NCBI RefSeq assembly: GCF_001298445.1
Contig: NZ_CP012036.1
Location: 3,253,351 to 3,317,350 of the forward strand
DNA length: 64,000 nt
DNA from: Nostoc piscinale CENA21
GTDB lineage: Bacteria > Cyanobacteriota > Cyanobacteriia > Cyanobacteriales > Nostocaceae
Direction: 5' to 3'
Below the pieces are notes generated by a model. That model was not told the DNA's origin. It made no database searches and was given only the letters and a program-made list of their open reading frames with translations. Of the stretch, positions 1-9,302 are shown one piece after another. How positions within the stretch are numbered: position 1 is the stretch's first letter; every line of letters starts with the position of its first letter. The position numbers and the translations under genes were made by a program.

Positions 1-375
1 TCATGTATAGTAATCCGATTTGAGATATAAACAAAAGATACTAGAGAGACAAAGTAGATATGGAAGACAAGGAAGAGAAATGTTTGTGAATCATTAAAGA
101 TTACTATTTTTATATAAATATTTCCTAGCTTATGAGATAAATAAAATTCCTATGCCTTTTATCGGAATCAGATTTTTTAGGTTGTTATCTTATTTACTAC
201 AAAATTCAGTTATTGTTAACCAGAACTTACGCACAAAGATTTTTTGTGGAGACTGGGTGTGGGAGTGAAAGGGTTTTGAATAATTACACCTTTCGGCCGA
301 CGCTTACGGCGAAGTCCCTATACCCATATACCATTCCCAAAACCATTGATTTGTCGTCTCACTGCGTAATTCATA
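1..375. other. Intergenic region downstream of ureF
   Basis: No open reading frame with recognisable content was seen. The first 230 bases are AT-rich. Around 293-315 there is a small GC-rich palindromic stretch (GCCGACGCTTACGGCGAAG) of the kind scattered between genes in this window. Many bacterial urease clusters carry ureG after ureF, but nothing here resembles the UreG GTPase. Confidence 0.5.
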
Positions 376-1065
376 TTAACTTCTAAACAACCTTGTATAC
401 TGCGTTTCATGCTGCATACTTGCTAAAGATAAACCCCAGCTACAACAACTCAATTCATCATCTTCTAAAACGAGAACTTCTTGGACAGTTGCACTAATTA
501 ATGGTTGTAAACCGAGTAATAATTCTTGTCCGGTGGTTTGTCCGAGGGGGATGAGTTTGATTCCGGCGGTGATGAGATTAGTAGCCCAACTATGCAGATA
601 TGCGAGTAAAGCAGCATTGGGGTGAATTTGCCAATGAGCAACAGCAATCCCAAAAGCAACTGCATAATTGCAACGATTACCCACACTATTAATAGTCGGC
701 AGTAACTCTGGCTGTAGTTTACCAAGTAATTGCGTTAGCGATCGTCCCATCTGCCAACTAGAATTGCGTAATTCTTGCGTTTCTCTCGCCGCCGATAGCC
801 AGCGATTCCAATAACAGAGGGTTTCAATATTCCCCATTTTCGCAGATGCAGCCGCCCGTAACATCACCGCCGCCTCTAACCGAATTGCACCGTAACGTAA
901 CTCTGAGGTTAGCCAATGTTTGAGAGTATCTTGATTAGTAACGATGCCATGTTCTACCAAAGTTTCCAAACCCTCAGAATAACTGTAAGCGCCCACAGGT
1001 AAAGCTGGGCTGGCTAACTGCAAAATCCCCAAAAAATGACTATCAGTGAGGGTGATGGTGTCCAT
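376..1065 (-). CDS. ureF: Urease accessory protein UreF
   Basis: This 229-residue protein matches UreF, the accessory factor that with UreD and UreG forms the complex loading nickel into apo-urease in the cytoplasm. The diagnostic N-terminal stretch LQLASPALPVGAYSYSEGLE is at about residues 16-35. The rest is the all-helical UreF fold with the expected HWL, RNSSWQMGRSL and GIAVAHWQ segments, and the length is normal. The start lies 23 bases inside the 3' end of ureE on the same strand, so the two are probably translationally coupled. UreG is not found downstream within the window. Confidence 0.93.
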   Translation of the reverse strand: MDTITLTDSHFLGILQLASPALPVGAYSYSEGLETLVEHGIVTNQDTLKHWLTSELRYGAIRLEAAVMLRAAASAKMGNIETLCYWNRWLSAARETQELRNSSWQMGRSLTQLLGKLQPELLPTINSVGNRCNYAVAFGIAVAHWQIHPNAALLAYLHSWATNLITAGIKLIPLGQTTGQELLLGLQPLISATVQEVLVLEDDELSCCSWGLSLASMQHETQYTRLFRS

Positions 1066-1483
1066 AAGCCCCTAGTTCTGGCTGAAACGGTGCAATTTCT
1101 TCCGTAATTTCCATTCCCAACTGTACTAACATCGTTTGTAAAACCCCATCTGGTGACAAGCGCAAATAACTTGGTGTAATTTCCACAGGCACATGACGAT
1201 TGCCCAGATGGTATGCTGCTCGCATTAACAACAGTGGTGATTTAGCAGATACAGTCAACACAGGTTCTGGTTTCGCAACAATTCTCATTACACTACCATC
1301 ATTTTCATCTTGTAGAATATCGCCATCCCGTAACACCGTCCCCCTGGGTAAACGCAAAAACACAACCTGACCATTTTCCATCTCAAATCGATGACGGCTG
1401 CGAGTCCGTTCTTCTGCCGTCAGTGCTAAAGTTAAACTCACCACAGCATTAGCATCTGGTGGTTTCCGTTGAGTCAAGATCAT
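1043..1483 (-). CDS. ureE: Urease accessory protein UreE (nickel metallochaperone)
   Basis: UreE delivers nickel to the urease maturation complex. Conserved features are the N-terminal beta-rich domain (LTLTAEERTRSRHRFE-type region, then FLRLPRGTVLRDGDIL) and the C-terminal metal-binding domain with AYHLGNRHVPVEI. The protein ends in the histidine-rich tail GHHHPH, a typical nickel-binding end. I chose the internal ATG at 1483 (MILTQRK...) because the family normally starts there. A start at 1513 would add ten residues of no family similarity. The 3' end overlaps ureF by 23 bases. A divergent gene begins only about 75 bases upstream, so the two promoters share a short region. Confidence 0.92.
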   Translation of the reverse strand: MILTQRKPPDANAVVSLTLALTAEERTRSRHRFEMENGQVVFLRLPRGTVLRDGDILQDENDGSVMRIVAKPEPVLTVSAKSPLLLMRAAYHLGNRHVPVEITPSYLRLSPDGVLQTMLVQLGMEITEEIAPFQPELGAYGHHHPH

Positions 1484-1557
1484 CTTTATGCCTTTGCGCG
1501 AAACATTCAACATCCATCAATTTGATATTATTAACGAAGTGAGCGATCGCTAAAACT

Positions 1558-2136
1558 ATGGCAAAGCGTAAAAAAAGCAATCTCCAGTGGATTAAAGAAA
1601 CGCTTGATCTCCAACCCGACCATCACTGGGAATCTCCATCAGGCTATAAAATCTTTGTCGCCAACCGGGGGGCTGTTCGCTTCAACGTTCCCCAAAATTG
1701 GGTGTTTGAACCCCAAGAAAAATCCTTCAAGTTCATGGATAGAAAACCACCCAAAGATGACTGCTGTTTAGAAGTATCTTTTAATCACCTACCGCCCCAC
1801 GACTGGAGTTTGTTTCCCCTGAAAGCTACCTTAAAGAAAATCGTAGAAGAAGACAGCCGCGATGTAATTGAGAAAGGCGAAGTTATCACCCTCAAACGCC
1901 AAACTGCCAGAATTGTGTGGACAGAACTTAAGTTTATTGACACCCAAGCCGAACCAAGAGAAGCTTTTTCTCGAATTTGCATCGGTTTAGGCTCAAATAT
2001 ACAATGCTTAATTACCTTTGAGTTTTGGGCAGACCAAGCCGAACAGTTAACACCCGTTTGGGATGAAGTGATGCGGAGTCTCACCCTAGGACTATATATC
2101 CGCGACCCCAGAACAGGTTTAGCTTTTCCAGACTAG
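1558..2136 (+). CDS. Conserved cyanobacterial protein of unknown function
   Basis: A 192-residue soluble protein without signal peptide or membrane segment. It begins with a basic stretch (MAKRKKSNLQW) and has many aromatic residues. No catalytic motif was recognised. The pattern of a central domain with alternating hydrophobic residues (VRFNVPQNWVFEP, then SRICIGLGSNIQCLITFEFW) suggests a beta-rich fold. It is transcribed divergently from ureE across about 75 bases. Coding character is convincing from length, codon use and absence of low complexity, but no function can be assigned. Confidence 0.75.
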   Translation: MAKRKKSNLQWIKETLDLQPDHHWESPSGYKIFVANRGAVRFNVPQNWVFEPQEKSFKFMDRKPPKDDCCLEVSFNHLPPHDWSLFPLKATLKKIVEEDSRDVIEKGEVITLKRQTARIVWTELKFIDTQAEPREAFSRICIGLGSNIQCLITFEFWADQAEQLTPVWDEVMRSLTLGLYIRDPRTGLAFPD

Positions 2137-2834
2137 TAAAACAATGCAAAAGTAAAAAGTGGGCCACTGCGTTGGGTGGGTTTCCCGACTTGTAGACGCG
2201 CTTTGCGCGGCTTCTCGCAGAGTAGCAAGTGGCGTTAGCGCAGCGTTAGCGACGCAGGAGCGTCACTCTGAAAGAGTCAACAGTAAAAAGAAAGAATAGT
2301 AATAAAACAAGTCTTTTAGCTATTTTTTATGGTCTGTTTATTTACGCCAACCTCTACTAGTGCTGAGTGCTGAGTAATATACGCTCTCTAACTCAGCACT
2401 TTTTTGGTTACAGGTTATAGGTTACAGAAACTTAGACTAGAGAAGTGACAGCGAGATTTTCTTTCCCCCACACCCATACACCCTCTCTACCCATACACCC
2501 CCTAAATTTCCACACCCAATTTTTGTGACTGTATATGAAAACACTATATATATGGGTGGGGAGTAAGGTAAAGTTATGATGTATTTCTCTTCTATTGACT
2601 AGTAAGTTCACGAATCCCGTCACAGGGCTAGATGTTAGCTGTTGAGTCGCTGATGATTGTTTTGTGTCAAACAACAAAGGTAAAACTACGCCAAGCAATC
2701 TAGCGACAATTGGATCTAGGATTGATTTAACAAAGCTAAAAAACAAAGCTATGGGTGTTGAGTTGGTAGTAGTGCCAAAAATCTACGAAAAACTCATACC
2801 TCATCACCATCACTAACTTCACAGGTCTAAAACA
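2137..2834. repeat. Repeat-filled intergenic region
   Basis: Nearly 700 bases without a convincing gene. At about 2195-2270 there is a cluster of short GC-rich palindromes (GCGCTTTGCGC; GCGTTAGCGCAGCGTTAGCG; GACGCAGGAGCGTC). At 2464-2505 is a C-rich degenerate tandem repeat of the CACCCATACACCC type. A leftward reading frame across 2432-2746 runs through this repeat and shows no domain, so I do not call it a gene. Confidence 0.6.
2366..2406 (+). terminator. Hairpin with T tail made from a tandem repeat
   Basis: The repeat AGTGCTGAGT (two overlapping copies, 2359-2375) pairs perfectly with ACTCAGCACT at 2391-2400, immediately followed by six T residues. This has the form of an intrinsic terminator on the + strand, though it lies about 230 bases after the preceding gene. 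The same TGCTGAG repeat recurs near 26475, 47370 and 49335. Confidence 0.5.
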
Positions 2835-3065
2835 ATGGAATTGACAATTGACAACGTAGAAACCGTTTTAGATGAAATGCGCCCTTATTTGATGTCTGAT
2901 GGCGGTAACGTGGAACTTGTAGAACTTGATGGCCCTGTGGTCAGATTACGGTTACAAGGTGCTTGTGGTTCTTGTCCTAGCTCCACAATGACCCTGAGAA
3001 TGGGTCTGGAACGCCGCCTCAAGGAAATGATTCCCGAAATTGCTGAAGTTGAACAAGTAATTTAG
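2835..3065 (+). CDS. nfu: NifU-like C-terminal domain protein (Nfu scaffold)
   Basis: A 76-residue stand-alone Nfu domain. It holds the signature CGSC motif (Cys44 and Cys47) in GACGSCPSSTMTLR, which binds a labile [4Fe-4S] cluster at a dimer interface and hands it to target proteins. The N-terminal VLDEMRPYLMSDGGNVELV is the classic Nfu start. This short form, without the N-terminal NifU domains, is the usual cyanobacterial housekeeping Nfu and is important for photosystem I iron-sulfur supply. It is a single-gene unit followed by a repeat-derived hairpin. Confidence 0.93.
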   Translation: MELTIDNVETVLDEMRPYLMSDGGNVELVELDGPVVRLRLQGACGSCPSSTMTLRMGLERRLKEMIPEIAEVEQVI

Positions 3066-3092
3066 GGACTGAGGGATCAGAAGTAAAAAGTC

Positions 3093-3129
3093 AAAAGTAA
3101 AAAGTCAAAAGTTAACGCTTTTTACTTTT
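3093..3129 (+). terminator. Inverted-repeat hairpin after nfu
   Basis: AAAAGTAAAAAG at 3093-3104 is the exact reverse complement of CTTTTTACTTTT at 3118-3129. It is built from the AAGTAAAA heptamer family that recurs in this window. It lies 28 bases after the nfu stop codon and probably ends transcription. Confidence 0.5.
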
Positions 3130-3194
3130 GCCTTTAAACTTTTCACTTGATCAATCCCTAAGTCCTAATCCCTAATCCCTAATCATTACCGATT

Positions 3195-5429
3195 ATGTCC
3201 CATCCACTTTATGTTGCCTTTATTTGGCATCAACATCAGCCGCTGTACAAGTCTCCTGACAGCGGCGTTTCACTTTCATCTACCCAACAATACAAGCTAC
3301 CTTGGGTACGCTTGCACGGCACTAAAGATTATTTAGATTTAATATTAATCCTGGAACAATATCCCAAGTTACACCAAACGGTGAATTTGGTACCTTCTTT
3401 GATATTGCAATTAGAAGATTACATTGCTGGTACAGCTTTTGACCCTTATTTAACAGCCAGTTTAACTCCGGCAGAACAACTAACCAGGGAACAGCACGAA
3501 TTTATTGTCCAACATTTCTTTGATGCCAATCACCACACGTTGATTGATCCGCATCCGCGTTATGCTGAGTTGTATCAACAAAGGCAAGACAAAGGACAAA
3601 CTTGGTGTTTAGCAAATTGGGGTGTGCAAGATTACAGCGATTTGCTGGCTTGGCACAATTTAGCTTGGATAGATCCTTTGTTTTGGGATGACCCAGAAAT
3701 TGCCGCTTGGTTAAAACAAGGGCGGAATTTTAGTTTAAGCGATCGCCAGCAAATTTACGCCAAACAACGCCAAATCTTAAGCCGCATTATTCCCCAACAC
3801 CGGAAAATGCAGCAAACAGGGCAATTAGAAGTCACAACCACGCCCTATACTCACCCCATTATGCCTTTGCTGGCTGATACTAACTCTGGTCGGGTAGCAG
3901 TGCCGAATATGACCTTACCAGAGTATCGTTTTCAATGGGCAGAAGACATCCCCCGCCACCTACGCAAAGCCTGGGATATGTATACAGAGCGTTTTGGTCA
4001 AGAACCCAGAGGTTTATGGCCTTCGGAACAATCTGTTAGTCCAGAAGTATTGCCGTATATTATTAAACAAGGTTTTAAGTGGATTTGCTCAGATGAAGCC
4101 GTCTTGGGTTGGACACTGCGACACTTCTTCCATCGAGATGGTGCAGGGAACGTCCAGCAACCAGAAATGCTGTATCGACCTTATCGCTTAACAACCCCAG
4201 CCGGTGATTTAGCAATTGTTTTCCGCGACCATAGATTGTCTGATTTAATTGGCTTTACCTACGGGTCAATGCAGCCAAAACAAGCCGCCGCCAACTTAGT
4301 GGGACATCTGCAAGCGATCGCCAAAAAGCAGCGCGAAAACCCCAGCGAACAACCTTGGTTAGTCACCATTGCCTTAGATGGCGAAAATTGTTGGGAATTT
4401 TATCCCCAAGACGGCAAATTGTTCCTGGAAGCTTTGTATCAAAACCTGAGCAATGACCCCCAATTGCAACTTGTTACCGTCTCGGAATTTATCGAAAAAT
4501 TCCCACCCACAGCCACTATCCCCCAAGAACAATTACACAGTGGTTCTTGGGTAGATGGTAGCTTCACAACTTGGATTGGCGATCCAGCAAAAAATAAAGC
4601 TTGGGACTACCTAACCCAAGCCAGAGCCGTGTTAGCCAGCCATCCAGAAGCCACCGAAGAAACCAACCCAGCCGCCTGGGAAGCTTTGTACGCGGCTGAA
4701 GGTTCAGACTGGTTTTGGTGGTTTGGGGAAGGACATTCTTCTAATCAAGATGCCATTTTTGACGAATTATTTCGAGAGCATCTGGCTGGCATTTACAAAG
4801 CCTTAAACGAACCTGTACCAGCCTATCTCTCTCAAGCTGTAGAAGTGCATGAAATTCGCGCTAACCATCTGCCAGAAAGCTTTATTCACCCCGTCATTGA
4901 TGGCCGTGGTGACGAACAAGATTGGGACAAAGCCGGCAGAATCGAAGTTGGTGGTGCAAGAGGCACAATGCACAATAGCAGCCTCATCCAACGACTTTGG
5001 TATGGGGTAGATCACCTCAACTTTTATATCAGGTTGGACTTCAAAAGTGGTGTCAAACCAGGACAAGAATTACCGCCAGAATTAAATTTACTGTGGTTCT
5101 ATCCTGATAAGACCATGCACAATAGCCCAATTCCCTTAAAAGATGTGCCGCAACAAGCACCAGTGAATTATTTGTATCATCACCATCTGGAAATTAATTT
5201 ACTCACACAATCAGTACAGTTCCGCGAAGCCGCAGAAGATTATCAATGGCAACCCCGCTTTAGCCGCGCTCAAGTAGCTTTAGATACTTGTTTAGAATTA
5301 TCAGTGCCTTGGGCAGATTTGCAAGTTCCGCCCGATTATCCCCTGCGCTTGGTTTTAGTTATGGCTGATAATGGGCGTTTTTCCGATTATTTGCCAGAAA
5401 ATGCTTTGATTCCGATTGAAGTACCGTAG
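3195..5429 (+). CDS. Glycoside hydrolase family 57 protein
   Basis: 744 residues. The N-terminal half is a GH57 (beta/alpha)7-barrel, shown by the family-opening motif FIWHQHQPLY at residues 9-18. Later conserved stretches are GLWPSEQSVSPEVLPYI, GFKWICSDEAVLG (likely carrying the nucleophile Glu) and IALDGENCWEFY (likely acid/base Asp), followed by SGSWVDGSFTTWIGD. The C-terminal third is a beta-rich region seen in long cyanobacterial GH57 proteins. The family acts on alpha-1,4-glucans, with amylase, glucanotransferase or branching activity. The exact reaction cannot be read from the sequence, though a role in glycogen metabolism is likely. No signal peptide is visible. Confidence 0.9.
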   Translation: MSHPLYVAFIWHQHQPLYKSPDSGVSLSSTQQYKLPWVRLHGTKDYLDLILILEQYPKLHQTVNLVPSLILQLEDYIAGTAFDPYLTASLTPAEQLTREQHEFIVQHFFDANHHTLIDPHPRYAELYQQRQDKGQTWCLANWGVQDYSDLLAWHNLAWIDPLFWDDPEIAAWLKQGRNFSLSDRQQIYAKQRQILSRIIPQHRKMQQTGQLEVTTTPYTHPIMPLLADTNSGRVAVPNMTLPEYRFQWAEDIPRHLRKAWDMYTERFGQEPRGLWPSEQSVSPEVLPYIIKQGFKWICSDEAVLGWTLRHFFHRDGAGNVQQPEMLYRPYRLTTPAGDLAIVFRDHRLSDLIGFTYGSMQPKQAAANLVGHLQAIAKKQRENPSEQPWLVTIALDGENCWEFYPQDGKLFLEALYQNLSNDPQLQLVTVSEFIEKFPPTATIPQEQLHSGSWVDGSFTTWIGDPAKNKAWDYLTQARAVLASHPEATEETNPAAWEALYAAEGSDWFWWFGEGHSSNQDAIFDELFREHLAGIYKALNEPVPAYLSQAVEVHEIRANHLPESFIHPVIDGRGDEQDWDKAGRIEVGGARGTMHNSSLIQRLWYGVDHLNFYIRLDFKSGVKPGQELPPELNLLWFYPDKTMHNSPIPLKDVPQQAPVNYLYHHHLEINLLTQSVQFREAAEDYQWQPRFSRAQVALDTCLELSVPWADLQVPPDYPLRLVLVMADNGRFSDYLPENALIPIEVP

Positions 5430-5612
5430 AGAAGTCTGAAGGCTGAAGTATGAAACAACTGCTTCAGTCTTTTATACTTTAAGTCTAACGGAATCAAGCG
5501 ATCGCGTATCCATTCCCCTTGAGAGCGTCAAGTGTTGGTCAATAGAAGACTTTGAAAAAGTTTTACAAACAGGCAGTAATGATACTGGCAAAAAAATATT
5601 TTTAAAGTTAAA

Positions 5613-6740
5613 TTGAAAACAATGCAGAGTAGCTGTTTTAAAACCATGAATCGCTTTTCTGAAAACATTACCCCTTTTCCAGACGAGTACAGTTTACAAA
5701 AAAATCAACTGGCTCGATTGTGTGGTTCTACGCAGCTATTCCGCGATCGCTACATGATATTGCGAATTTTAGGTAGAGGTGGCTTTGGCATTACCTTTTT
5801 AGCCAGAAACGCCCGCTTACCAGGAAGTCCTCTGTGTGTAATTAAACAACTTTGTCCTAAGACGACTAGTACTAAAAGTTGGGATAAAGCTTGTCAGCGG
5901 TTTGGACAAGAAGCTAAAACCCTAGCGCAACTTGGTAGTCATTCGCAAGTCCCTATGCTGTTAGACTACTTTGAAAAAAATGGTGAGTTTTATTTAGTGC
6001 AGGAATATGTGCGGGGTTGTACTTTAGCACGAGAAGTCAGACGTAATGGTGTGAAAACCGAAGCTGAAGTCAAGCTGTTTTTAAGAGAAATTCTACCGAT
6101 ATTGCAATATATCCATCAAAATCGGGTAATTCATCGAGATATTAAACCACAAAACTTGTTGCGCTGTGAAGATGACCAAAGATTAGTGATGATTGATTTT
6201 GGTGCAGTTAAAGAAAAGTTAGTTGATATTGAAGAAGACTCTGGTTACAAAACAGCCACGACTAATTTTGTCGGGACTATGGGGTTTGCACCGCCGGAAC
6301 AGTTTGCGTTGCGGCCAGTTTACGCCAGTGATATCTATGCAGTAGGAGTAACTTGTCTTTATTTATTAACTGGTAAAGGGCCTTTAGACTTTGAACATGA
6401 TACATCCACAGGGGAAATTAGTTGGCAAAAAGAAGTGAATATTAGTGATCACTTTGCCAGGATTTTAGGAAAAATGGTGAAGTTTTCGTTAGACGATCGC
6501 TTCAAGACTGTAGATGATGTGATTAAAGCATTAAATCTAGAGAAGAATTTACCTAATTTAAGCAACTGTTTAACCACAAAACCCCTGCGAACATTCCAGC
6601 CTCAACCCGAACCAACACCACCGACACCAACATACATCTCACCAACCGCCAAAACTGCGATCGCAATTCGAGAATGGAAAGCTAAACTCAACAATAAACA
6701 ATTGCACCGTCAATTAAATTCTTATTTAACTTCAGTCTAA
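5613..6740 (+). CDS. Serine/threonine protein kinase
   Basis: 375 residues containing a Hanks-type kinase domain at about 45-325. Visible elements are the glycine loop LGRGGFGITF (53-62), catalytic Lys78 in VIKQL, the catalytic loop HRDIKPQN (174-181), DFG (195-197) and the activation-segment end APPEQ. The C-terminal tail is short and proline/threonine-rich (PEPTPPTPT) with no WD40, TPR or membrane segment, so the protein is cytoplasmic. The GGFGITF loop is typical of the large cyanobacterial Pkn families. A later start at Met12 (MNRFSENIT) is possible. Nothing nearby indicates a substrate. Confidence 0.9.
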   Translation: MKTMQSSCFKTMNRFSENITPFPDEYSLQKNQLARLCGSTQLFRDRYMILRILGRGGFGITFLARNARLPGSPLCVIKQLCPKTTSTKSWDKACQRFGQEAKTLAQLGSHSQVPMLLDYFEKNGEFYLVQEYVRGCTLAREVRRNGVKTEAEVKLFLREILPILQYIHQNRVIHRDIKPQNLLRCEDDQRLVMIDFGAVKEKLVDIEEDSGYKTATTNFVGTMGFAPPEQFALRPVYASDIYAVGVTCLYLLTGKGPLDFEHDTSTGEISWQKEVNISDHFARILGKMVKFSLDDRFKTVDDVIKALNLEKNLPNLSNCLTTKPLRTFQPQPEPTPPTPTYISPTAKTAIAIREWKAKLNNKQLHRQLNSYLTSV

Positions 6741-6788
6741 ATATTAGAGTATTCCAACTATCCCCCTTATCTGCCTTGTCCCTAAATC

Positions 6789-7289
6789 TCATCTCGCCAG
6801 GAACGATTGCCTTAACCAATATCCAATCGTGCCGAATATGATAATAATTAATCCAGGCAAAAACCAGATACCTAAAGAGGGATTGGCTGTAGTTGCTAGA
6901 TGGTAAATTTGCCATTCAATATATGCAGATAGGTAAACCATCTCAGTTTTTAACCAATTTAGCATCGAGCAAGCAATTTGATATTGCCGCAAAGCATTTA
7001 CTTCAGTGATAGTAACTGCATAGTTAAATGTATGTGGGTAACGACTAATAAATGTTAAAAAGCTATAAGTTACTAAACTTAAAATTGGTAACAACCAAAT
7101 AATTTTTTTACTCCCCCAACCATTAACTTTGCCATCAAATCCAAAATGAATGGGTATAGTTTCTGGTAACGCAAACCAAGTGTAAACTGCAAGACCAAAT
7201 AATCCGGCAATTCCGGCGATCGCAATCCAGTTTAGTATTTGATCTGAAGAAGATTGAGGAATTACTAAACCAGGTCTATGACGACTCAT
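6789..7289 (-). CDS. DUF1648 domain membrane protein
   Basis: 166 residues with about four hydrophobic segments. After the first comes the DUF1648 hallmark: PETIPIHFGFDGKVNGWGSK at about residues 41-60. In Gram-positive bacteria this module occurs in the SdpI family of signal-transducing immunity proteins. Here only the single module is present and the function is unknown. It is convergent with the upstream kinase gene, with only about 50 bases between their ends. Confidence 0.75.
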   Translation of the reverse strand: MSRHRPGLVIPQSSSDQILNWIAIAGIAGLFGLAVYTWFALPETIPIHFGFDGKVNGWGSKKIIWLLPILSLVTYSFLTFISRYPHTFNYAVTITEVNALRQYQIACSMLNWLKTEMVYLSAYIEWQIYHLATTANPSLGIWFLPGLIIIIFGTIGYWLRQSFLAR

Positions 7290-7343
7290 ATTATTACCTT
7301 TTTGAACGTAATTCAGTTCTAATCTATCTTGTCAAACAAGTAA

Positions 7344-7679
7344 ATGGCAGAGCAAGCCAAGCAATTAATTTAGAGAGTAGAATTAGAATTAACAGATACA
7401 CTGACGAAAACTGAAATCATCGATATTATTACGACAATAGCTGTTTACAAGTTTGCGTCTTTGAGTAGAGAGGAAGTAGAAGCTATGCTGGGACTAACTT
7501 TAGAAGAAACAAGAGTTTATCAAGAAGCAAAAGCTAAGGGTAGAGAAGAACAGAAAGCTGAAATTTTGAAAGCGGCCGTACCTCTGTTACTAAAAACAGG
7601 AATGAGTATAGAACAAATTGCTCAACAACTGAAGGTTGATGTAGAGTCTGTGCGGGTGGCTGTACAGGAGAGTTCATAG
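7344..7679 (+). pseudogene. Remnant of a PD-(D/E)XK transposase-type (DUF2887/Rpn-like) protein
   Basis: Only the C-terminal part of a Rpn/DUF2887-type protein remains. Reading from 7344 gives MAEQAKQLI, a TAG stop at 7371, then continuous coding in the same frame. The stretch IIDIITTIAVYKFASLSREE followed by VEAMLGL is the typical end of these proteins. The surviving open stretch could restart at TTG 7461 and give 72 residues. It ends in LLLKTGMSIEQIAQQLKVDV, a small predicted helix-turn-helix-like tail. The catalytic nuclease part upstream is gone. A hairpin terminator follows. Confidence 0.7.
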
Positions 7680-7720
7680 CTGGCGATCGCTCCTATAATA
7701 TAGCTAATAAGCATACAATT

Positions 7721-7746
7721 AGCCTGCAAAGGCAGGCTTTGTTTTT
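7721..7746 (+). terminator. Intrinsic terminator
   Basis: AGCCTGC (7721-7727) pairs with GCAGGCT (7732-7738) around a four-base loop, followed by TTGTTTTTA. It would end transcription of the nuclease remnant and lies just before the 3' end of the convergent gene. Confidence 0.75.
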
Positions 7747-7770
7747 ATCATTCTTAGTACTCAGCACTTT

Positions 7771-8406
7771 TCATCGCCCTGTTTTCAATTCACACTGTTG
7801 AAAAATATAATTAACCGCCGCAAACAATTTATCTAGGTATTGAATAACATACAAATCTTTATTCCTAGTAAACACATCAGCAGTCAACTTGCCAAATTGC
7901 CAGATTTTGCCATTAGTCACAATTCCAAAAATGTCGCTGACAAAATCATCGTTAATTCTTTGGACTGCAATCATTTCAGCTAAACACTGTCCCCAACCTT
8001 CTTCAAATTTGTCTTGTTTAGCTTCTACTGTCAAAAAATATGGTTTATCAAATACAATTGTTCCTAGAGGATTGCGCTGGGTAACTGTATAATCTGGAAT
8101 ACCTGATAAATCTTCGTCATAAGTCAATGTTTCATGGCTCCAAAGTGTTAATTTACTACGGTAATGTTTCCAAACTTCTTTTAGAACTGGATAGATTAAA
8201 TTTTCACAAATAGCATCTTCAGAATTATCTATAACTCCATCTATAAAGAGTAAATCCAACTCTTCTTGAAAAGATTGGGGAACAGGAAAATCTAATTCCA
8301 GCATAAAATTAGACTGGATATATTTGATTTGAAATTTCTTGATGACTGTACTAATACTTTTATAATTACTAAATGCCATATTAATCGAACTTGTTAGCTT
8401 AAACAT
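7771..8406 (-). CDS. PD-(D/E)XK nuclease-like protein of unknown function
   Basis: 211 residues. The region SGIPDYTVTQRNP ... YFLTVEAKQDKFEEGWGQ has the spacing of a PD-(D/E)XK core: Asp in PDY, then Glu-x-Lys in VEAKQ, with a preceding acidic helix (EDAICENLIYPVLKEVW). Such proteins are common in Nostocales and look like the nuclease domain of restriction-type enzymes standing alone. No methylase or helicase partner is adjacent. A later start at Met10 (MAFSNYKS) is possible. The assignment to the nuclease fold is an inference from motif pattern; activity is not shown. Confidence 0.65.
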   Translation of the reverse strand: MFKLTSSINMAFSNYKSISTVIKKFQIKYIQSNFMLELDFPVPQSFQEELDLLFIDGVIDNSEDAICENLIYPVLKEVWKHYRSKLTLWSHETLTYDEDLSGIPDYTVTQRNPLGTIVFDKPYFLTVEAKQDKFEEGWGQCLAEMIAVQRINDDFVSDIFGIVTNGKIWQFGKLTADVFTRNKDLYVIQYLDKLFAAVNYIFQQCELKTGR

Positions 8407-8456
8407 CAGTAACTAGGAAATAATTTAACATAGATAAAGTTTAGCTAAATTGAGTC

Positions 8457-9293
8457 ATGTCTGAGTTCAAAGAAAATATTGCTACTTTCGCCAGACAGTT
8501 TGTTCCCTCTTATCGATTCATTCGCACCCACGAATCTACACTTGGTAACAGTCATGAACTGCAAACAGAACTAAAGCCTCACTCAATTAAGGTTTTAACC
8601 TGGAATATTGCTAAAAATAACTTTGAAAAAACTTGGTTTAAAGATTTTTATCGCATTCTGCGACAGCACCAACCTGATTTAATCTTCTGCCAAGAGGTCA
8701 GAATGGGTGTAGGCGTGGAACAAATTATTGGGTTTAATAAATTGAGTTGGGCTTATGCGCCTAATTTTATTGATACCCATCATCAAACTTACTCAGGAAT
8801 TTTAACAGCAGCTAATATCAGTCCTCTCAGCAAAAAAGCTATAGTTACTAAACACTATGAACCTTTAGTAAACACGCCCAAGGTTTCATTAATTACAGAA
8901 TATTCTTTATCTCACCAGCACAAAACACTGTTAACTATTAATAGTCACTTAATTAATTTTGTAGATTTAAGCAAGTTTAAAACTCAATTACAAGAAATAG
9001 AGTTAGCATTATCTACACATCACGGGCCGATTATTTTTGCTGGTGATTTCAATACTTGGAACCGTCAAAGAGCCATACTTTTAGATAAAGCTGTAACTAA
9101 ATTAGGGTTACAGTCGGTAGAATTTGCACCACATGAAAGTAAAAAGATTAAAAGGTTCCTTTTGTCACCCCCCCTAGATTATATTTTTTATCGAGGATTA
9201 ACTGAAAGGTCAGCTAGTGCCAAAGTTTTAGACGAAATTAATTCATCCGATCACAAGCCATTGCTGGCAGAATTTAGTTATGTCGATATGTAA
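8457..9293 (+). CDS. Endonuclease/exonuclease/phosphatase (EEP) family protein
   Basis: 278 residues with the EEP fold landmarks in order: KVLTWNIAKNN (Asn metal-site region), DLIFCQEVR (catalytic Glu), THHGPIIFAGDFNTWNRQR (Asp/Asn pair) and the terminal SSDHKPLLAEF (catalytic Asp-His). No signal peptide or membrane anchor is visible. The stop is ten bases before the cardiolipin synthase start, so the two are almost certainly one operon. That pairing suggests a phosphodiesterase acting on phospholipid or nucleotide substrates, but this is inference. Confidence 0.88.
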   Translation: MSEFKENIATFARQFVPSYRFIRTHESTLGNSHELQTELKPHSIKVLTWNIAKNNFEKTWFKDFYRILRQHQPDLIFCQEVRMGVGVEQIIGFNKLSWAYAPNFIDTHHQTYSGILTAANISPLSKKAIVTKHYEPLVNTPKVSLITEYSLSHQHKTLLTINSHLINFVDLSKFKTQLQEIELALSTHHGPIIFAGDFNTWNRQRAILLDKAVTKLGLQSVEFAPHESKKIKRFLLSPPLDYIFYRGLTERSASAKVLDEINSSDHKPLLAEFSYVDM

Positions 9294-9302
9294 GAAATAA
9301 AG

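Noticed and set aside
1..375. Truncated ureG downstream of ureF
   Set aside because: No GTPase motif or open frame was found in any frame of this stretch.
2432..2746. Leftward 104-codon open frame
   Set aside because: It runs through a C-rich tandem repeat, has no recognisable domain and no good ribosome-binding site.
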